From contig CM068367.1 in NCBI GenBank assembly GCA_034769895.1, positions 710,730,196-710,794,195 on the forward strand: a stretch of DNA of 64,000 nt, written 5' to 3'. This stretch comes from Magicicada septendecula (lineage: Eukaryota; Arthropoda; Insecta; Hemiptera; Cicadidae). A program made the position numbers and the translations under genes. Shown in pieces: positions 60,365 to 64,000 of the stretch. Numbering within the stretch: the first letter of the stretch is position 1; every line of letters starts with the position of its first letter. The notes beneath the pieces are model-generated. The model was given only the letters and a program-made list of their open reading frames with translations, did not search any database and was not told the DNA's origin.

Positions 60365-62921
60365 CCTCAGAGAGAGAAGAGGAATTTTCACACAGATGTA
60401 ATATATTTCAACCATATGTTGTTACTGGGCAAGGGGGTCACAAAGCGTGTGACAATAGAGGTAGGCAGTGTATTGTCTAGCTCGACTTTGCAGCTGTTAA
60501 CAATGGGATTGTTTCCTACAGACTGTAACATGTTATTTTCCTGTCTAAGATTGTCGTCAAAACGACAGGTTGGGGAATGACTTTTGTACAGGAAAGAACC
60601 TGGGGTTACAACATTTAAATATCCTTACCTATATTATTTTGCGTTATAATGATTATAAAACTCTTTATCCTAATTTATGATTTTACTTACTTAAATATGA
60701 GTTCTTATTCTAATTTTTTTGTATAAGGTATTTATATTTCTTATTATTAACCCTCACTTTTTTTCTTGTTAAAAGGGGTAAATATCTGACCTTTTTATTT
60801 ATCTATATTTATTATTGTAGTTCCAAGTAGTCTTTATTATTTTACTTCACGCAAAAGGGAGAGATTTTAAATTAACAGGGTAGTTAAACTATCAGAGTGA
60901 ATAACTCTACAAGGTATTAAATGACAATAGCAGAAAAGCAAAACCAAAACATAGTACCGCATTTTATTTTGCTATTAAGCAGAGTGGCGCATTTTATAAC
61001 GTCTCCACGTTATAATATCGGGAACCTGGTTAATTGGCTCAGGTCAATTAAACAGGCTGCCATAATATTAACAAACTCATAATTAACTGAAATATAAACA
61101 AACGCTAAATAGGATCCCGTGAATTCAGGAATTTTGACAGGGGTTTGTAGATTTATTCACTCACCTTTTTGGACCATGACATCTCTTTATTACATACTGG
61201 TTTTTACATCATAGTAGAAAATTAGTAATGTGTATACTAAAGACAAACATATTTGCACATTTCGTACAATTGAAATTAGTGTAAGTCATGGGTGAACATA
61301 GCTTGTACAGCCCTCGGATCCGAGTGGTTAGTTCCTGTATATGATATTACAAATAATAATCTTTATTTTGTGCCATCAGAAGAATGGGCTTATTTAACTT
61401 TAGAGTGTTATACTCATTAAATTCAACACATCTTAATACATATCATGATATTACAATTTTATGGTAATTAGGTCAGTCTTTTGTGTTTTATATTACTCTT
61501 ATTTTGTTATTTAAGTGTCTTTCATATTTTAGTTTAAGTTAAGTTCTGAACCACAGAAGTAGAACTTCCGTGTCACCTGTGTGTAACATGTCCTCGGCGA
61601 ATTGGCGCTTTCTGTCTGTTGTGCAGGGTGTCTGGGAGATCTTCTGTCTATCGTGTGTTGGTGAAGTATGGTGTCATTTTTTTTAAGATTAGTAGTCTAT
61701 CTCTTCTGTAGATTCTTGTGGTCTTTGTTTTTTGGGTGGTAACTTTCACTGGTGTTCACATTGTTGTACCGCACATACTGCTTATGTTTAACAGTTACAT
61801 TCTAAAAGTTTAACATCACATTTAGGTGATGTTATTTAATTATAGAGATGTCATCGTCGCACACTCAAGTCATTTACAAGATTTACATCATTTGGCAATT
61901 ACACAAGCTTTACCTAGTCTACATGTTTTATATTGTCAGCACAACTTTCTGTATGCTGTATCAGCAGCGGAGTCTCTGAGTCAACTGGACTAACTAACTA
62001 ACTATAGGGGTAATGGGGCTGTCCGCGCGCGGGTAGTTTCTCAGCGCGAAAAGTAGTTCTCAATTATTATTAATTATTTTCCTTTAATTTGCTTACAAAT
62101 GTAATTGCATCTCTCTATACTTTTATTATTCTTTTATGTAACGTGAGGTCGTTATAGATTCATTGGGTTTCTTACATTTTATTTTATTACCTGATAGATT
62201 GGCAAATCGGCATGTTACTACTGGTTTTTGGGGCATGTAGAAAGGTACCTTATTAAATTATTTTAGTATTATAATTTTTTTTTTTTTTTATTGTGGGATT
62301 TAGGTATCTTAAATCGTCACATACTCCTCCACTTAAAGAAGACACAGGGTAAGGGACCGATGTGTTTTCAACGGGGAAATAGATTGGAATTGCACTGGGA
62401 GTTAGCTCGGAATTTCCGTGTGAAATTCCTTTCTCTCTTTAAGAAATTTCCTCGTGAGGTACATGAATCACTCTCAATTTACTATTTACTATTAACAAGA
62501 GATACAATACCATATTAACTAATACTTAAAATACATAAAAATCAAAGTTCATAAAATATATAGAATACACAAAATTCATCTTAATTCTACTACTTAAGAC
62601 TACTACCGGTTTTTTGTGTTTAGTTTTTTGCTACTCTTTTCATGGAGTTACTCTTCACAGAGTATGTTTCACATCCTTACTGTGTTTTCTTTTCTCTTTC
62701 AAGGGTTTCGTTGAATCGTAGTTGACGAATCATTGTATTAAAGTACTGGTAAAGTACTCGTAATGTAACGTTACTTATATTTTGTGTCAGCTGACTTCTC
62801 ACTTTGCTTATTCTTTCTCGATGAACAGGATCTAAGGTTGATCAGGCCTCATACCTATTTATACGATTTGGTAATTAAGTAGTGACTCAATTACAATATA
62901 GCAAATATACGTCTGAATACA
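60365..62921 (-). repeat. Long LTR of class D (2,557 bp), third copy
   Basis: It has the 632-bp segment at 61301-61932 and the empty PLE site. A 9-bp perfect dyad (TTATAACGT, 4-nt loop, ACGTTATAA) at 60994-61015 is conserved in all LTRs that reach this region. Otherwise no gene is visible. Confidence 0.82.
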
Positions 62922-62922
62922 T

Positions 62923-64000
62923 CTATCCTTCTCTACTTCGTTTCTTTTCTTGCTCACTAGCATGTTTATTTCCGTGATAATATTTTATCTGGGAAACATG
63001 ACTTCTACATACATAATTATTCGTAGTGGGTTCATACAGTGCTACGGTTACGGGAGTTAAGTATCTGTAAATTTTGTAAGGGCCACACCATCGGTAAGAT
63101 AATTTGGAGGTGGTCTTATCAACTGCACTACTCGTCGGATGAGTTTTGTACATCACTAAGTCTCCGACTTGATACTTTATTTCTTTACTATCCCTATCGT
63201 GATATTTTCGCGATTTTCTCAAGTTCACTCTTAAGTTAGCGCGAGCTTCGTTCCATATCTTTTTTATATTTTTACCACTGATTTCGCGGGGTAGCAATTC
63301 ATGTATTTTCCACTTGGTGGATAATGGGTGATTTGGTTTATATTTATACAACAAATCAAAGGGTGTCGATTTATGTCCTTCATGATATGCTGAGTTGAAT
63401 GCAAATTGTATCCAGGATAGGTTCTGGTCCCAAGATGTTTGGTCGTTTGCATGGTAGGCTATTAAAGCAGATTTTAGGTTTCACAAATACCTTTCAGCTA
63501 TATTACCTTGTGGACGATACTCGGTAACGGTAATGTGGTCTATGCCTAGTCTGAAACACATATCCTTGAATTCTTTGGACTTAAACTGGGGTCCGTTATC
63601 TGACACTAGATGTACTGGTGTACCGAAGTCTTTAAATAATCTATCTTGCAAAATCTTCACTGTGGTAGATGCTAACGCTCGTCGCATGGGATACATCCAG
63701 ACGAATTTGGTAAATGAGTCTACGCAAATGATTAGCATGGCATTACCTGATTTTGAACGTGGGTAGGGGCCAGAAAAGTCTAAGTAAATTTTAGAAAAGG
63801 GTGTAGTGGGAGTCTCCGAGAATAATTTACCTATGTGGCTGTTTCTCGCTGGCTTGCTCAGTGCACACAGCTTACACTGTTTTACGAATTTAGCTATCTC
63901 GCTGTTCATATTTTCCCAATGATATTCTTTTCGAATACGATGTATAGTTTTATTTTTTCCCATATGTGCTCTAATGGTGGATGAGTGGTAGTATTCCATA
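62923..64000 (-). pseudogene. Pol 3' part of class D unit 3, cut by the window end
   Basis: It covers integrase from the zinc finger (HMGKNKTIHRIRKEY, CKLC) through the core (SDNGPQF, NIAERYL) and, after TGA at 63481-63483, to the GPY/F module and stop at 62923. It shares the class D TGA. HDRDSKE replaces HERDSKE, as in the copy at 40095-41282, a hint of sequence exchange between those units. Confidence 0.9.

Larger units (their letters stand above)
1..64000 (-). repeat. Head-to-tail tandem array of a Ty3/gypsy-type element (LTR-internal repeating units)
   Basis: The same LTR left edge (cctcagagagag) recurs at 1437, 5708, 8961, 12215, 15468, 18722, 21976, 24985, 30529, 36075, 45276, 52820 and 60365, always in one orientation and always followed by an integrase-bearing internal region before the next LTR. 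No unit is flanked by two LTRs of its own and no target duplication surrounds a unit, so these are not separate insertions. Spacings are 4271, 3253, 3254, 3253, 3254, 3254, 3009, 5544, 5546, 9201, 7544 and 7545 bp. No host DNA is visible between units. Seen directly: periodicity and orientation. Inferred: amplification by unequal exchange or rolling-circle copying of a one-LTR circle. Confidence 0.92.
45276..64000 (-). repeat. Class D block: 7,544-7,545-bp full-length units (two complete, one cut by the window end)
   Basis: Units start at 45276, 52820 and 60365. Each has a 2.56-kb LTR followed, in plus coordinates, by pol (3' to 5') and gag, so the minus-strand order is LTR, leader, gag, pol, LTR. 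The two complete units differ at only a few dozen positions by eye and share the same stop codons, which shows duplication after inactivation. The third unit is cut within integrase at 64000. Confidence 0.92.

Noticed and set aside
1-64000. CRISPR array, bacterial operon or prophage
   Set aside because: The repeats are kilobase-sized retroelement units with eukaryotic Pol and PLE proteins; there are no short spaced repeats and no bacterial gene signals.

Overview
The whole 64 kb window is retroelement-derived. I see no host gene, tRNA, rRNA, CRISPR or bacterial feature. The DNA is AT-rich and eukaryotic. The Ty3/gypsy-type (Metaviridae) Gag-Pol paired with a Penelope-like element (PLE) carrying a GIY-YIG endonuclease points to an animal, most plausibly an arthropod, but the species cannot be read from the sequence.

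The backbone is one long head-to-tail array of a Ty3/gypsy-type element in minus orientation, arranged LTR-internal-LTR-internal with a single LTR between successive internal regions. Length classes are grouped in local blocks: class A (about 4,270 bp, 1-5707); class B (3,253-3,254 bp, five near-identical units, 5708-21975); one hybrid unit (3,009 bp, 21976-24984); class C (about 5,545 bp, 24985-36074); a 9,201-bp unit with a full-length internal region (36075-45275); and class D (7,544-7,545 bp, 45276-64000), which has the complete gag-protease-RT-RNase H-integrase order and a longer LTR (about 2.56 kb against 1.93 kb).

Classes A, B and C share one internal deletion. It removed gag, protease, RT and RNase H and left LTR plus the integrase end of pol. 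On top of this, a PLE inserted in the LTR as two 5'-truncated copies joined head to head, with a 14-bp target duplication. The class B and D LTRs supply the matching empty site. Class A and the hybrid unit are later deletions that fuse part of this PLE to pol or to the middle of the LTR.

Every coding region is broken. Class D has a stop inside the Gag zinc knuckle and a TGA just after the catalytic Glu of integrase. Class B has a catalytic Asp-to-Asn change and a nonsense codon. All short units carry a 2-nt insertion in the integrase zinc finger. Each lesion is shared by all members of its class, so the copies arose by local amplification of already dead units (unequal crossover, or rolling-circle copying of one-LTR circles). 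The window therefore reads as a retrotransposon-derived macrosatellite with a class structure, not as a set of independent insertions. Long-read assembly error in so repetitive a region is the main caveat.
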